DNA from: Owenia fusiformis | Lineage: Eukaryota > Annelida > Polychaeta > Sabellida > Oweniidae | Direction: 5' to 3' | Assembly (NCBI GenBank): GCA_903813345.2 | Contig: CAIIXF020000002.1 | Coordinates: forward strand, 23,078,455-23,142,454 | Length of the DNA stretch: 64,000 nucleotides | In this document: piece after piece, positions 1-13,100 of the stretch | How positions within the stretch are numbered: position 1 is the stretch's first letter | Layout of the letters: each line of letters opens with the position of its first letter | Translations under genes and position numbers: made by a program | The notes under the pieces: model-generated | What the model was told of the DNA's origin: nothing | What the model saw: the letters and a program-made list of their open reading frames with translations, nothing else | Databases searched by the model: none

Positions 1-2
1 CA

Positions 3-296
3 CACCATATTCAAAAATCAAAATCTGTCAGTTCAGTTAATGGGAAACCAGATATTCTGTACTTTGCCCCTGAAGAATTTGGACATAAGGATGTGTTGCA
101 AAAGATTGACCAAGAAATATTTGCTCAGTTAGAATCTGACAATACTTGTGTTGTAGAAACTAACAAGGAACACTTCAAAGAATTATTCCAAATGCTTATG
201 GAGGAAAGTGGAAAATCAACCCCTAACACATTAGAGGAGGCAAGAGAGTTGCTGGTTTTTCTGTTAGATAAAATTAATCATGAACTGCAACAATAA
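3..296 (+). CDS. terminal coding exon of an unrecognised gene, 5' part outside the window
   Basis: The frame is open from base 3 to the TAA at 294-296, giving 97 codons without a start, so this is read as the last coding exon of a gene entering from the left. The peptide is hydrophilic and looks helical. It contains DILYFAPEEFGHKD, then an acidic stretch with EEARELLVFL, and ends in DKINHELQQ. I do not recognise the family. No transmembrane segment, cysteine cluster or catalytic motif is visible. Support comes from the uninterrupted frame, the biased amino-acid composition and possible polyadenylation signals about 1.1 kb downstream. The exon's acceptor lies outside the window, so its true start is unknown. 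Confidence 0.55.
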   Translation, partial: HHIQKSKSVSSVNGKPDILYFAPEEFGHKDVLQKIDQEIFAQLESDNTCVVETNKEHFKELFQMLMEESGKSTPNTLEEARELLVFLLDKINHELQQ

Positions 297-1404
297 TCCA
301 TTGAATAAGCTTATTCACATCAGTAGGCTTTCAGATTTTTTGAATCAAGCCTGAAGTGTTGATGTTTTACAATTCTGTATAATTTGGTCGTAAAGCTGTT
401 AATTGTAATGATTTTTCAAGTGGTTGGAAGTTTTCAGGTAGTTTGTCGGTGCAAGGGTTTTTTCAAAATATCACCAAATGGCTAACTCCTACTTTGAATT
501 GCAATTCTTTCATTTCTATGTCAGTGCATCCATCTGTTTTTTTGTTGAAAATACAAGAGGTGAGTGAGTGAACAGCCAATTTGAAATTGTTAAATGGATG
601 TTATAAAAAATGACTTTGGGTGCATTAGACTAGTATTATGCAATGCAATTATATGAAATACTGTGTAATTAGCTGGAATTGGACACCTTTCCTTGCATAA
701 CATGAGCTCCTCTTTCGGTGGGATAATAATCGTATTGAATATATTGATAATGTTCATTCATTTCCAGTTTTTATGTCACCACCAAAAGTGGTGACATATT
801 GTTATGGTCTCGTGGTCTGTTTTTTGTTACGGCGGTTGGTGTCTGGTATCTGGTCTGTAACAAATTCTTACAACTTTCAATAACTTTACAAATACTGTTT
901 AGACTGACTTCAATTTTTTTCTGAAGCATCTACAAGGTCTTAGAAGTGCATATCTGACTTAAAATATGAGATTTGACCTTCAATGACCTTCTCAAGATCA
1001 ACAAAAAAAGGTCAAAAAGGTCTTTTTTCAACTTGCTTCAAATTGACAAAATTTTTTTCCAAATCATCTACAAGTTCTCAGGAATTCAAATCTGACTTTA
1101 GATTTACGATTTGACCTTTAATGACCTTCTCAAGGTCAAAACGGTCTTTTTTACTCTGCTTCAAATTGCACAATTTTTTTTTCAAAATCATCTACAAGTT
1201 TTCTGAAGTTCAAATCAGACTTTAGATTTAAGGTTTGACGTGCTTTAAATTGACCAAATTGTTTTAGGTGGTGACATTTTGTCATGTTAATGCCTTGTTC
1301 TTATTCCAGTCTATTGGGATGCACTGGAGTTTTACTTTTCCACTGTGGCCACCCTGTACAATATGCCATTATACTTGTGGGACAAATAAAATGAAATAAA
1401 AACA
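297..1404 (+). other. probable 3' UTR with candidate polyadenylation signals
   Basis: AT-rich non-coding sequence follows the TAA at 294-296. Two AATAAA hexamers lie at 1385-1390 and 1395-1400 and are the first strong pair after the stop. If the 3' UTR really reaches them, it contains a reverse-oriented family T element (775-1303). Attribution to the upstream gene is inference from position. Confidence 0.35.
775..1303 (-). mobile_element. family T non-autonomous element, long copy, reverse orientation
   Basis: This copy begins with the hairpin end (TATGTCACCAC, short loop, GTGGTGACATA) and finishes with GGTGGTGACATTTTGTCATG followed by TTAATGCC. Between them are repeated AAGGTCAAAAAGGTC and GACCTTCAATGACCTTC blocks. 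The same ends recur at 4667-4813, 7441-8392, 12341-12421, 14594-15001, 48808-48946 and 54776-54908. No coding capacity is seen. Confidence 0.75.
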
Positions 1405-2360
1405 CTTAGCATTTTAGTATCTCATTATATTTCTCATAACTAATATTACACAGAATAAGGTATTTCTGAATTATACACACCAAGATGCACTAGGACTCAG
1501 TATTCCTTAAAAAGTAACATCATTATTTAATTCTTTGCAACTGCAAATATTGTTCTTCTTCGTTCTTTGGGATAATGAATGCATCTTAAGAAATTTAACT
1601 TATAAACTAAAAAGTACTTGTTATTTTGATACAAGTGTCAGATACTCTAGTTTACAATTATAAATCAGAGATTTAAAGAAAATTTGCTTCATTCTTTCTA
1701 AATATGGTATAAAAATGACATGGTATAATGATGTTTGGCATGTTCAAAATATTGGCAATATTTTACATGCTTCGAAGAGTAATTCTTAACATGATGTAAC
1801 AGCAATCAATTTACAACAGATAAACTTCAGCTTAAATTATGCACAAATCAAGTACTGAACCGATTTCTTAATTGGCAATACAACTTACAGAAATCTCCAC
1901 ATTCTATCCACAATTCACACTTACATGTAAATTCACATTTTCAGCATCTAGTAGTATTACATCACACAATCCATAGCAACAATAATCAACATCTTAAATT
2001 ATTCAGGAATGTATATGATATACCTAATAACAGCTCTCATACAGTCATCAAAATTTAGTAATCAAAGTTTGTATAGAATCGTCTAATTGTTAATACTAAG
2101 TACTGTACAGGAACACTTAAAAATATCTTAAAACAAACTTTCTCAAGTACCTTTTTCATAGGCAAGCTAATGCTATAGGTATATTGATCATGACTAAATA
2201 AATATTTTTAAAAAGCTTTCAGAATCAGACTACAAGTGGTCCCACAATGTGTTGGACATGCATCCATTTTAGCTATAAAAATAGCAATCACATTTGAGTA
2301 TTCATAGTCAATAACATATGTCACAATTTTGATTGCATTTCTCTTCTTAGGAATGATAAA
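1405..2360. other. gene-free AT-rich stretch
   Basis: No reading frame with coding character, no recognisable repeat and no RNA gene was seen here. It could be intergenic spacer or untranslated sequence of either flanking gene. Confidence 0.4.
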
Positions 2361-2362
2361 TA

Positions 2363-2969
2363 CAGGGCGACTCAAAAAAAAATGACACCCACCTTTCGTT
2401 GCATAACTTGTTGGTCTATGGTCATACAGACTTGTCATTTAGCACATTTAAAGAAGACATAATGTGTAAAGACCTCAAGACATTTCAGATGTGTAGCTCA
2501 AATGGATCAAATTTTATGAGCGTTACAAGATTTGTTCCATATGACATATATGACGTACATTCCTTTGTAGGCGAACATGAATTCTACAGGCAAAGTTGTT
2601 GATTACCCTTACACATTGAGATATGGCCCTGATCTTCCTTGTAATTTCTCTCTTTAAGTCAGCTGTTTTGGGGATGTTTTGTCTCATACATATGGTCCTT
2701 TAAATACCCCGAGGTAAAAATTTGGTGGGTTAATATCAGGGGAATGGGGTGCCCACTCAATCTCAGATCTGCGGCTAATGAGAAAGTCTCCAAAGTGAGA
2801 ATTTATTGTAATGCTCATAAAATTTAAACCACTTGAGCTACATATCTGAAATTTCTCGAGGTGCTTACGCATTATGTCTACTTCAAATGTGCTAAAGGAC
2901 AAGTCTATATGGTAATGGACAAAAAAATTATGCAGCATAAGGTGGGTGTCATTTTTTGCGTCACCCTTG
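2363..2969. mobile_element. mariner/Tc1-like non-autonomous element with transposase relic
   Basis: The ends are related inverted repeats (CAGGGCGACTCAAAAAA on the left, CAAGGGTGACGCAAAAAA read inward from the right, both running into ATGACACCCACC). TA lies at both junctions (2361-2362 and 2970-2971), matching the TA target of the Tc1/mariner superfamily. On the minus strand near 2687-2785 the translation contains SEIEWAPHSPDINPPNFYL, resembling the block around the last catalytic Asp of mariner transposases. The rest of the transposase is missing, so the copy is dead. The element is 607 bp. Confidence 0.65.
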
Positions 2970-3334
2970 TACATGATGAACGTCATCCAAATATATCCTA
3001 TTTTAAGAAAATACACAAATTAACAATGTTTGGTCATCAACTGTTTCAATTTTGCTGGAGTTCTAATGAGATTGTGTGAGACTGGACCCAAAGCTATCCT
3101 ATTTACACTGTAGAACTACTCCATAGTCAACTTTATTAGACCACAAGAATAATATTACGTCATAGTCAGTGCTCTCTCATGTTAAATCTTTTTGACACTA
3201 TGCCTGACACATATTCACTGTACCCTCCACTGTCCACTATTCACAAAACAGCCCCATTTTAATCCACTATGTTATAGAAGCGTCTGCAGTCTCCTTTGCC
3301 TTCAAACTAATCATCAAACTAGACAACACTGAGC

Positions 3335-3990
3335 AACGCCGAAGCGTAGCAAATCCCATCGAACAGCCATTTTACAAAATCCTTCTTCTTTTTCAGTTAT
3401 AGCAAAAATTCATCATTTTAAAAATGGTCGCTCACTAGCCAAGAGTAATATATGTTTCTAAGTAGGCACATATACAATTTCAGCAAAATCACACACACAA
3501 ACATGTAAATGGTGGCCATTTTTCAAAATGGCTGCCTACTACCTAAAGTGTCATAAAACAGTGTGCCATGCTTATGAGTATTCACATATCAAATATGAAC
3601 AAAATCGCTCCACTACTTTTGAAGTTACAGCAAAAATTGTAAAGTAGCGTGTAAAAGCCGCCATTTTTCAAGATGGCTGCCATGTGTTTCTTAAATATCT
3701 ACATTTCTTGCTTTATCAATGTCCTATATAATTTTTTTACATTTTAAACACATTGCTATTACAGTTTTATATATTGTACCTAAATTACTGTAAAATCGGC
3801 ACTAAAATGACCGCCATTTTGAAACGAGTGGCCATTTTGAAAATCGGCTTTCGAGCAGAACTTCTACTCTCAAAACAAAATCGGGCAAACGGTATTTGAG
3901 TTATCCCCCGGACAGACGGATGTACGGAAGGAAGGACGTACGGACGGAGGCGTTCCCTATATCCCTCCGAACTTCGTTCGATGGGATAAT
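3335..3990 (+). mobile_element. family G non-autonomous element with a single core unit
   Basis: The left end carries GCGTAGCAAATCCCATCGAAC and the right end GAACTTCGTTCGATGGGAT, so ATCCCATCGAAC and GTTCGATGGGAT are inverted repeats. Inside are one core unit (ATGAACAAAATCGCTCCACT), several ATGGCGGCCATTTTT motifs and a degenerate GGAC microsatellite (about 3909-3950). The palindrome CGAACTTCGTTCG forms a hairpin near the 3' end. The copy sits just beyond the end of the HECT gene. Confidence 0.75.
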
Positions 3991-4124
3991 TAGAGAAATG
4001 AATTCTCAGATGATAGCTTTAAAATGCTAATGCTAAAGAAATCTTAAGCTTCAGGCAATGTCCACTAAAAAATGTAAATCCTGACAGTGCGCCAGGAAAC
4101 ATGTACAGTATGTAGACAAGACTT

Positions 4125-7100
4125 TTAATGTTTGCCAAAGTACTTATTACTAAATGCATAATCAAATTTTGCAAATACACTATCTTGTTTGATCCCATCA
4201 TAATATGGAAGGCGGAAAGTATTTGTGCATGTAGAAGATGTTGGGATATCATCATTGTTGTCATAGAATTCAATGGTTAATCCCGGGTCGAACCCTGTTA
4301 TGGGTTCCGTTTCAGAGCCTGTTATGAATTTAAGTATCATTGGGATATCAACTGGCCTGTTGCCATCTGAAAATACAAAATATGAAAAGTGAAACACATG
4401 TTTATTTTCATTCCAAAAGAGACTTACTTGTAATTCATAAGTTACTATACTAGTAGTAGCAATATTATGTGAAAAGCAAATAAAGTAAATAATTGAGTGA
4501 GTACAGTTAACCTGTATTGATAAATAGAGGACACTTTGATAATTTTGTTTAAACGAGACCTCTTTAAAGCACTTATATTTATTCCATATACTGTAATCAG
4601 AAGATGTAAGTCAGACTTAGTGTTTTATACTTCTAATTAGCATTACTTGCGCTTGCATGTACAACAAGGCATTAACATGCAAAATGTCACCACCTGCCAT
4701 TCAGCTATTTGTGATAGACACAAACTGCCGAACACTGAACACCAACCACCGAACACCATCCACAAAAAAGTTGGAGACCATAACAATATGTCATCACTTT
4801 GGGTGCTGACATAAAAATGAAAAATAGAAGATAATTATCAAAAATTGTTATTTACGCTGTACTTCTATTAAGTATTTGTTGAACATTCGAAATATTTTCT
4901 CTTCTTTTATTTTACTGTTGGTTCCCGCTTCGGAAAACACAGGTTTTACGAGACTCTTCAACTTGCGCATTGTCATGACTGCCTGGGTTCCTGGGCGAAG
5001 CAGATACCGCATAACGGGCTTCTTCCTTACAAGCTAAAACAAAATGATTGAAGTACAGTTAGAGGTTTCAATGAATGCAAGTGGCAAATTAATATAACAT
5101 TTGGATTTGTAAGAAAAGTTTTTATCTTATGCTACAAGTGCATGCAACCATATTGTAATATATCCTTACGATTCTCAGAAAACCCATCTGACATTGTAAT
5201 CAAAGTCTAGCTACAGATGCTGCCGTTTTAACATTTTTGAGAACAAGTTCCTGAATTATTGCACAAACACACAAATACATGTAGATGAAAAAATAGATGG
5301 ATTGATGGGTACTCAAATAAATGGATTGATGGGTACTCTCTCTGAACTTTGTTGGGTTTAAATATATATTTACCTCAAGCACACCATACATGTTCATTCC
5401 TCTTGAAAACTCTCGCTCTCCTCCATTTAGTTCTAAGCTTTCCTTATTTAAGAGTCTATCCATCTGCCCCTCTGCCAGGAAGTTGACAGGTGGTCCCTCA
5501 AAAAGCAATGCCATAGCTTAAATTAAAAAAAATATTTCATTTATTTTCTTCAAAGAAAACATTTATGACCCCTACATATTTTTAGCTTTCATTTGAATCT
5601 AATGGAAAGTACAAAGGCTACTTCATATCAAAGATCAGAGTGACGAAATGACGAAAACTATTCAACTTATTTTGAAGCGGAAGTCAATACTCTAAAACGT
5701 TTTTAGAAAAGTTTTTCCATTTAAAATGTCTTTGGAAATTTGAAAATGCCTGGTGAAAAAAATTATGTCCAGCCAAAATGTCTGACAACGGATTAGTCCT
5801 TAAGGCAAGCACTGGATGGGATAATTAACTTTAGAAGCAAAAATTAAAGAGCCCATAGGCCTAATATTAGTTTAGACAGCTACTCACCAACAGCAACACC
5901 AGCAGCAAAATATCCTATGTGTTCTCTTTCACTAGTACTGATCCAGCACTCATTGTTGATCACATTTAGGAATGGTGAATCATCGCCTTTGATGTACCTG
6001 CAATAATTTATCTTCGTGAATCTTCAATAAGTTTAAATAATGCATTATGTACCATTCAAATGTTTGCATGAGACACCCCACAAAAGGGTAGAAAATTATC
6101 ACAGTAGCATCCAAGGAGGTGGGATACTGCCATCATACTGTTTCCTGGGAGTAGGAACTTCTGAAATGTGAATTCCTCCTGGGTATTTCATGTATTTCAA
6201 CTATATTTGACCAGCTATTATTGTTACCAGGATGGGGAATTTAACTCACTTGATTGCTACATAGATGGGGAATTTGGCAGCCCATTTTCTATTTTGTTGA
6301 AATCAAGTCTCAGTAAAACCTTTAAATATTACATTATCTAATTCTATATTACAGTATGCTCAATCCACTGTTGTTTTTCAGAAAACCCAAAACAAACAAA
6401 ATAGTCTGGGAACATAACTTGTACTGGTCTCACCTCCCATATACATCTTAATCCAAGATTTTCTTGGAGGAACATTCATACATACAGCTTTTTGTTTGAC
6501 CAATTTTATATCTGCATTGAAACTGAATGAAAATCAGATATCATAAAAAATATTATACAGTAGCAAAAAGAAACAAGACACTAGGAAAACAATACTGCAC
6601 TCTTGAATAGAATAGACAGTTTTTGGAATGAAAAGTCCAAAATGGCTATATTAACATTTACTCAGAATGACCAAAAACTAATCATTACTAGACTTTCAAT
6701 AAATAATTGAGCTAAAAAATTTAGGTCAAATGGTTTGGCTTGAAACATACAGACAAGACTTTTCAGACGAGATTTTAAGAATGAAAATCCAACCCCTTAT
6801 GAAAAATCTTGCAAAGGTTACAATATTAATTCCTTCATAATATTTTCACTTGCTCCAAGTTACACATACATTATATCTATTGAGAGAATATTACCTTATT
6901 AAATCTGTAAGAAGTTCTCGACGTGGCCCACCAAGATCTTTGGCATTTTCACCATCGTACATCACCTCTATTCTCTGCCTAAAGTGTGTAGGAGGCCATG
7001 TTCGCACTTGCTCATCAAAATCATCAAAAATGATTTTCCCATCATCTCCAGTCAATCTAGTCACACATATTAGAGCATCTGTCTCTTTGCCTCTATCGAA

Positions 7101-10100
7101 TCCATTGTCATCCATATTGTTCATTTCATCTCCCTTGAGAATCATGATACGGTACGATTTCAACACAATCACTGGATTTATTTCATTTTTCCTGAAATAA
7201 AGCATTATTGAATGTTATTAAAGAGATTTTGCAACTCACTTATAGCATGTTTATTATTCCCAAATAACGTATAACTTTTGATGCGTTTTATTATGTCATC
7301 ATTTATTGGGCAGCTCTATACGTCCATAAGTGTGATATTCTTACATAGACAACGATTTATAAGAATATCACACTATGTACTTACAGACCTGCGCAATTCA
7401 TGTAAATGATGACGTAATCAAACGCTTCATAAGTTATACACAAGGCATTAACATGACAAAATGTGACCACCTAAAAAAATTTGGTAAATTTAAAACAAGT
7501 TGGAAGGCCTTTTTGCCCTTGAGAAGGTCAATGAAGGTCAGATCTAAAATCTTAAATCAGATTTGAGCTTCTGAGATCTTGTAGATGATTTTGAAAACAA
7601 AATTTAGTCAAATGCTGATTTTGAAAACAAAATTTAGTCAATTTGAAGCAAGTTGAAAAAAGACCTTTTTGACCTTTTTTGACCTAGAGAAGGTCATTGA
7701 AGGTCAAATCTAAAATCAGATATGAACTTCTGAGAACTTGTAGATGATTCAGAAAAAATTGAAGTCAGTCTAAACAGTACCGGAGTTTCTTGCGAATAGG
7801 CCCATGGGCGTTTATTTGAAAGAGGGGTGAATGAAAAAGTTTTTTTCCCTCTTTATAAAGGCCCATGGGCGTTTATTAAAAATGATTTCAAATAAACGCC
7901 CAGTGGGCGAATTATTCGAGAAAAGGAATGAAATTGCGAACAGTACATATGTAAGGTAATAGGTGATTACTGTCATTCTAGTACAAATAATTAATAAAAA
8001 TATGACAAGAGGTTACATATTGGTCAACGTTCTTGCCCGCGTTCATGATACTAGTGCATGAGTATGAAGGACATGTGTCATATTTGCGATCTATAATATC
8101 CCTCGACATAAACGCCCACTGGCTTGGGAGAGCTATTTTCCCTCTAAATAAACGCCCACCCCCCTTGGAAAAATGTTTTTTCCCTCTTAATAAAGGCCCA
8201 TGTGCGTTTATTAAAAATTCTTTCAAATAAACGCCCAGTGCAAAATAAACGCCCGTGGGCCTATTCGCGAGAAACTCCGGTATTTGTTAAGTTATTGGAA
8301 GTTGTAAGAATCTGTTACAGACTCCAACCACCAACCGCCATCACAAAAAAACGGAGACCATAACAATATGTCACCCCTTTTTGGTGGTGACATAATTAGA
8401 CGGGAATAATATAAGTGAGTTATAAGTGAGTTGCGAAATCTCTATTATCATGGCAGTTCCATTATAGATATTATAAGAGGCAGTGAAAATGTCTTTCATC
8501 AATCATTTTATTTAAAAAATCAACAATGTTGATAGAATGACTGACCAATCAATGTATAGTCAATCCCATGGGCTTGTTTTGTCAGCCAAAAGTGATATAA
8601 TGGTCTTCTCGAAATGCTGCCTAAATATGGGTTATTGGATTTTAATCTCACCTTGACTGAAAGCACATTCACTTAACTCCTATAGATGTAAACCAGAACA
8701 ACGGCAACGCCAAGGCGTAGCGAATCCCATCGAACAGCTATGAATGGCATTTTTATTTTTACAAACAAAGTATATAGCAAAAATGGCCACTGTCTACCAA
8801 AAGTGTCATTAGACCATTTGCCATACTTATAGTATTCACATACCAAATATGAACAAAATCGCTCCACTACTTTTCGAGTTATAGTAAAATGCGTTAAAAT
8901 GGCGGCCATTTTTCAAAATGGCCGCCTTCTACCAAAAGTGTCATTAGACAGTGTGCCATGCTTACAGTATTCACATACCAAATATGAACAAAATCGCTTC
9001 ACTACTTTTCGAATTATTATAAAATACATTAAAATGGCTGCCATTTTTCAAAAATTTTTTCAAAATGGCCACCTTCTACTAAAAGTGTCATAGGATAGTG
9101 TGTCATGATTTTAGTATTCACATACCAAATATGAACAAAATCGCTCCACTACTTTTCGAGTTATAGCGAAATACGTTAAAATGGCGGCCATTTTGAAAAA
9201 TGGCCGCCTTCTACCAAAAGTGTCATTAGACAATGTGCCATCCTTATAGTATTCACATACCAAATATGAACAAAATCGCTTCACTACTTTTCGAGTTATA
9301 GTAAAATAGGTTTAAATGGCGGCCATTTTTCAAAATGGCGGCCATTTTTTAAAATGGCCACCTTCTACCAAAAGTGTCTTTAGACAGTGTGCAATGTTTA
9401 TAGTATTCACATACCAAATATGAACAAAATCGCTCCACTACTTTTCGAGTTACAGCAAAAATCGTAAAATAACGCGTAAAGGCCGCCATTTTTCAAGATG
9501 GCTGCCATGTGCTTCTTTAATATCTACATTTCTAGCTTTATTAATGTCCTATATAATTTTTTTACATCTAAAACATATTGCTATTACAGTTTTACATATT
9601 GCATCTAAATTACTGTAAATTCGGCACTAAAATGGCCGCCATTTTGAAATGAGCGGTCATTTTGAAAATCGGCTTTCGAGCAGAACTTCTACCCCCATAG
9701 GGTATATGTGTACAAAATATTAACAAAATCGGGCCAACGGTATTTGAGTTATTGCCCGGACGGACGGACGGACGGACGGACGGACGTACGGACGGACGGA
9801 CGGACGGACGTACGTACGGACGGACGGACGGACGGACGGACGGAGGCGTTCCCTATATCCCTCCGAACTTCGTTCGATGGGATAATGATGGGAACTACTG
9901 CCATTTTTATGCCCTATACTGTCAACCTGATAAACACTAACCTCATTGTGAAACCATGGCCATAGCCACTACTAGCCAGGCATAAGGCAGGTGAGGCAAC
10001 TGCCTCGCCAAAATTTAATAGAAAAATATCAATTCAGACATTTGTTTTGAATTGAAGTTGTGAAAATGAACTCTTTTTATCTTTATAGTGTTATTTCGCT

Positions 10101-13100
10101 AGTGCCTCAAATTTGCCTCGCCAAATAAAATTTGCCTCGTCAAATTTAAGATCCTGGCTATGCCTCTGAAAAGCTCCAATATGTTCATCTTTTTATGTTT
10201 AAATGAGAATCATGGTTTTGTGATCATACTGTATATTAAATATACAAAACACAAAATCCATGGTCATTCTTGCTCTGTGGGGCTTTATTTCCTCAAATAT
10301 ACAAACTAGAAAACAGCAACTTCACCGAGTAGCAAATCCCACCAAACAAAACATGTCTCGATAAATAGCAGCCCTCTTGAACAGAGCTCCCTTATCCCCA
10401 TGCATCAACCAGTATTTGAGTTATCTCCTGGACAAACAGATGGACGGACGGACAGACGGCTTTCCTATATCCCCTCGAACTTTGTTCGGTGGGATAATTA
10501 CCAAATATATTTCTGTCTTTAAAGGAAGTCTGCTCTACTTACATGTTGAATATAAAATCCTCCATCTCTTCTTTTGAAAGGCAATAGTCCATCCTACAAG
10601 GTAAAAAGTTATAAATGTTACTGATTGTATTGTATAGTATTCTTATAAGACTCTAACTGTCTAATATAAGACAGTTACAATACAATGTTGTTCGAAATGC
10701 TTGTATAATGTTGTATCTTTCAAATTGTTTTCAGTACCAAGCCTATAAGGGGACCTTTTTTGGTTAAGTCTAGGTTTGCTAAATCCATACTGAAATTACA
10801 TTTTTGGTTCACCATTCTGAGCACTTTTCAAGTGATTTTGGGCATTTTTGGGCCAAAGTTGTCAAAAGTGAACCCCCCTTGAATTTTTAAAAAGCAACCC
10901 CCCCCCTTTGGCAAATCCTGGCTACGGGCCTGTACATGTATGTATATGTGGGTTAATCTAAGGTAATGCTCATCATAAACCTACTGCCACTCATCAGAAT
11001 ACATGTATTTGTGGATTTGTTTTAAGTGAAGATTCATATGAGGGTCCTGTTGAGAGGTTCACTCCTAAATAATACTTTCTAATGACACTGAATGAACTTA
11101 CTGTATATCACTGGCACCTTCAACTGCCTTTCTGATGGTATCCTCATTCCTGAAAATTCAACACATGCTTCATTAAATAACAGCTTTTCTACAACTGTTT
11201 CATTTTTTAAAAATCTTTCTAATCAAGAGATGTACACATTATGGCTGGATAACTGAGAGAGTCGAAGATGTGCTTGGCAAATCCAGTAAACCCAGCTTCA
11301 GGAAACCAGGTTTACTGTTTGTTTCTGTTGACACCTGTGCAAAACTGCATTCGTAATCCATACCACAATGAACAGGAGGTTAACAGTCAAACCCAGGTTT
11401 GCTAGTCCCTTATTAGATTTTCGTATCACAGACCAGGGTTCGAGGCTATTCCAGGCCATAAAATATAAAAGAATCGCTTAATCAGAAAATTGTTTGTGTT
11501 ATCTACCAAGACATTAAACAAATATGAAATAGTACTTATTATGAGTGGTCTAAAATAGGCAGAGTTAGAAGACCCCTTATACTCATTCTGTCTCTATTTC
11601 TACATTAGATAATGGAAGAGGAGTCCCCTTTGCATTTGTTCGACTTCGCCTCTTAAAAGAGAGCTTTGTCTTTGGAATTTATAACAAGACTCTGCACGCA
11701 GGGGAGAAGTCGAAAAATCCCAGAATTCAAGATTGGACCCTGTTTTCATATAAAGATGACATGGTTTTTTGCAAAGGTAAATTTGGAGAGCAGCAAACCT
11801 GGTTTTGAGGGTGCAATCTATGCCAATGAGTGCTTCTGGGATAAATGGACAAAAATTGGATGGATCAAATACTGTACGATTGAATGGACCGATTACTTTT
11901 AAAATCTTATTCAAATCTTTGCTCCTAACTATTTCTGTTAGATAACAATGCTTTCTAATGAACTTACTGTATTTCACTGGCAGCTTCAACTGTCTTTCTG
12001 ATGGTATCCCCTTTCCTGAAAATTCAAACAAATGCTTAAATATTTTCTGCCACGTTTTGTTAACATATCTACAGGTAAACTAAAATTAATTAATACTTTT
12101 TACCAATGGTTCTGGGTTTATTATTCTAGACCTGATTACTTTTGGGCATGCTTTGTAAACTGTAAGATGACTGGCTAAATGTGGAAATTTGCATTGGATT
12201 ACAGATTTTTCTAGTTGATCTTACTCCATCCCATAATAATAAAGTGGCTCAGCCTGTAACACAATATACACCTGAACTGAAAACACCAAAATTAACTGAA
12301 ACTTTTCACAATATTCTCTCAAAATTGCACCATCAAGTTCTAACAAGGCATTAACATGACAAAATGTCACCACCTTGTTGCTCACAATATTATGTGTTCA
12401 AGTCTTTTTGGCGGTGACTAAAAACATTCTTTTCTGTAAATGTCTGAAAAATTGGTATAACAATAAAAGAAAAAGGCAAATATGTATTCAGGCAGTTAGA
12501 GCATTTAGACATATGGAGTTCTAAGTATGGATTATTACTTTTGATACTGCATGCGCATATAGTGCATGTATGTACTTACGATGTCGTAATGTCTGCACTC
12601 GAACCATTGAGATCCTCTTCATCAGTCATTGCTGAGCTAAAATGAAAATTTAAAGAGGTGTCATTTTTATACCAATTCTCATATTCTTTGATGTTAGGGT
12701 ACTATTCTTTGTTTTATACCATTCTAAGTGTCTTCTTTGCACCTCAATTTAATTTTCAAAAATTGGGAAAATCTAATTTAGCACTAAAATTGTCAAATTC
12801 AAGATCCACCCCTGCAAATCACTCTGTTATGTCTCTTTTGAGACTTAATATTAATGAAGAGTCTCATCTGAATTCCCCATGGAAAAAATGACTATTTTAG
12901 AGGGAATCTGCATTGGCATTAATTTTATCCATGTAGTTTTGATCAGGGAGGTGGTACTCTTTAAATTCTGAAGGATATGGAGTGAAGCATTCCACGTTTA
13001 AAATGCCTCATTCCTCATTTCTTGGATTGCTCCCATGACATATTTCCTTCATCAGAAGTTTGAAAACTGATTCCACTGAGCTTTTGGTTATGAGGATGGC

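Noticed and set aside
9708-9965. GRTDGRTD repeat peptide frames
   Set aside because: They are translations of the GGAC microsatellite in the family G element.
11600-12031. 143-codon minus-strand frame and 78-codon plus-strand frame
   Set aside because: They overlap a true 48-nt HECT exon and a dispersed repeat in other frames, with no domain similarity of their own.
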